Below, piece by piece: positions 63,924 to 64,000 of a DNA stretch of 64,000 nucleotides. Location: assembly GCA_008933995.1 (NCBI GenBank), contig WARS01000033.1, positions 4,519,787 through 4,583,786 of the forward strand, given 5' to 3'. The stretch comes from Datnioides undecimradiatus (taxonomy: Eukaryota; Chordata; Actinopteri; Lobotiformes; Datnioididae). The notes under the pieces are model-generated. The model was given only the letters and a program-made list of their open reading frames with translations, was not told where the DNA came from and made no database searches. The position numbers were made by a program, and so were the translations under genes. Position 1 is the first letter of the stretch; the number at the start of each line of letters is the position of its first letter.

Positions 63924-64000
63924 ATGCCCCAGGGCAGCGCGCCAGCACCGAGGCCAGATGGGAGCCCCAGTCTCTACCTGCCGCTCCCCTCCACCCAGTG
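63924..64000 (+). CDS. Start of an unrecognised gene, cut by the window end
   Basis: An open frame begins at an ATG with A at -3 (good start context) and stays open to the edge: MPQGSAPAPRPDGSPSLYLP and five more residues. It is rich in Pro, Ser and Ala and has no recognisable domain. Base composition becomes GC-rich here, unlike the upstream 100 bases, which supports real coding. Stops occur upstream in frame. With only 25 codons the product cannot be named. Confidence 0.4.
   Translation, partial: MPQGSAPAPRPDGSPSLYLPLPSTQ

Overview
The window reads as a teleost fish chromosome segment. Host genes are split into short exons with GT/AG borders, and the repeat content is typical of ray-finned fish: a tRNA-type SINE with a GATG tail, fish LINEs, Tc1, hAT and piggyBac transposons, a Polinton-like element and solo LTRs.

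Layout. 1-7.3 kb: two tandem copies of a non-coding unit of about 2 kb; the first has taken up a LINE and a 2.8 kb hAT element. 7.9-36.1 kb: four tandem collagenase-type matrix metalloproteinase (MMP) genes, here A (8.0-10.5 kb), B (15.8-18.4), C (27.2-29.7) and D (32.8-36.1), separated by spacers that are copies of each other and are full of nested transposons. 37.7-40.6 kb: a fifth, more divergent MMP (MMP20-like), intact. 41.5-46.0 kb: acat1, mitochondrial acetyl-CoA acetyltransferase, intact in 12 exons. 48.0-52.5 kb: a TMPRSS2-like transmembrane serine protease, intact in 13 coding exons. 53.9-56.0 kb: a second hAT element with long stretches of readable transposase. 56-63.9 kb: gene-poor DNA with CpG-rich and GT-rich patches. 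63,924 to the end: the first codons of an unrecognised gene.

Main result. The MMP array has the signature of unequal crossing-over. Gene A alone has its own promoter, exon 1 and intron 1. Gene D alone has its own introns and exons from the end of exon 3 onward. Genes B and C combine a D-type front (promoter with an AP-1 site 66 bp before the TATA box, exon 1, intron 1) with an A-type body. Exon 2 and intron 2 are alike in all four. B and C are therefore hybrids made by recombination between an upstream A-type and a downstream D-type gene, and they have swapped promoter. An independent caution applies: from about 1 to 33.5 kb the sequence carries dense one-base insertions and deletions, in exons, introns and spacers alike, and this stops abruptly inside exon 3 of gene D. 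That looks like an unpolished assembly patch, so the broken frames of A, B and C may not be real.

Functional picture. The MMPs are secreted zinc proteases of the extracellular matrix. ACAT1 makes and splits acetoacetyl-CoA in mitochondria. The TMPRSS2-like protein is a type II membrane protease. Nothing in the sequence links these into one pathway; they are neighbours. No wholly unknown system was found; the most informative signals are the hybrid-gene architecture and the datable stack of nested insertions.
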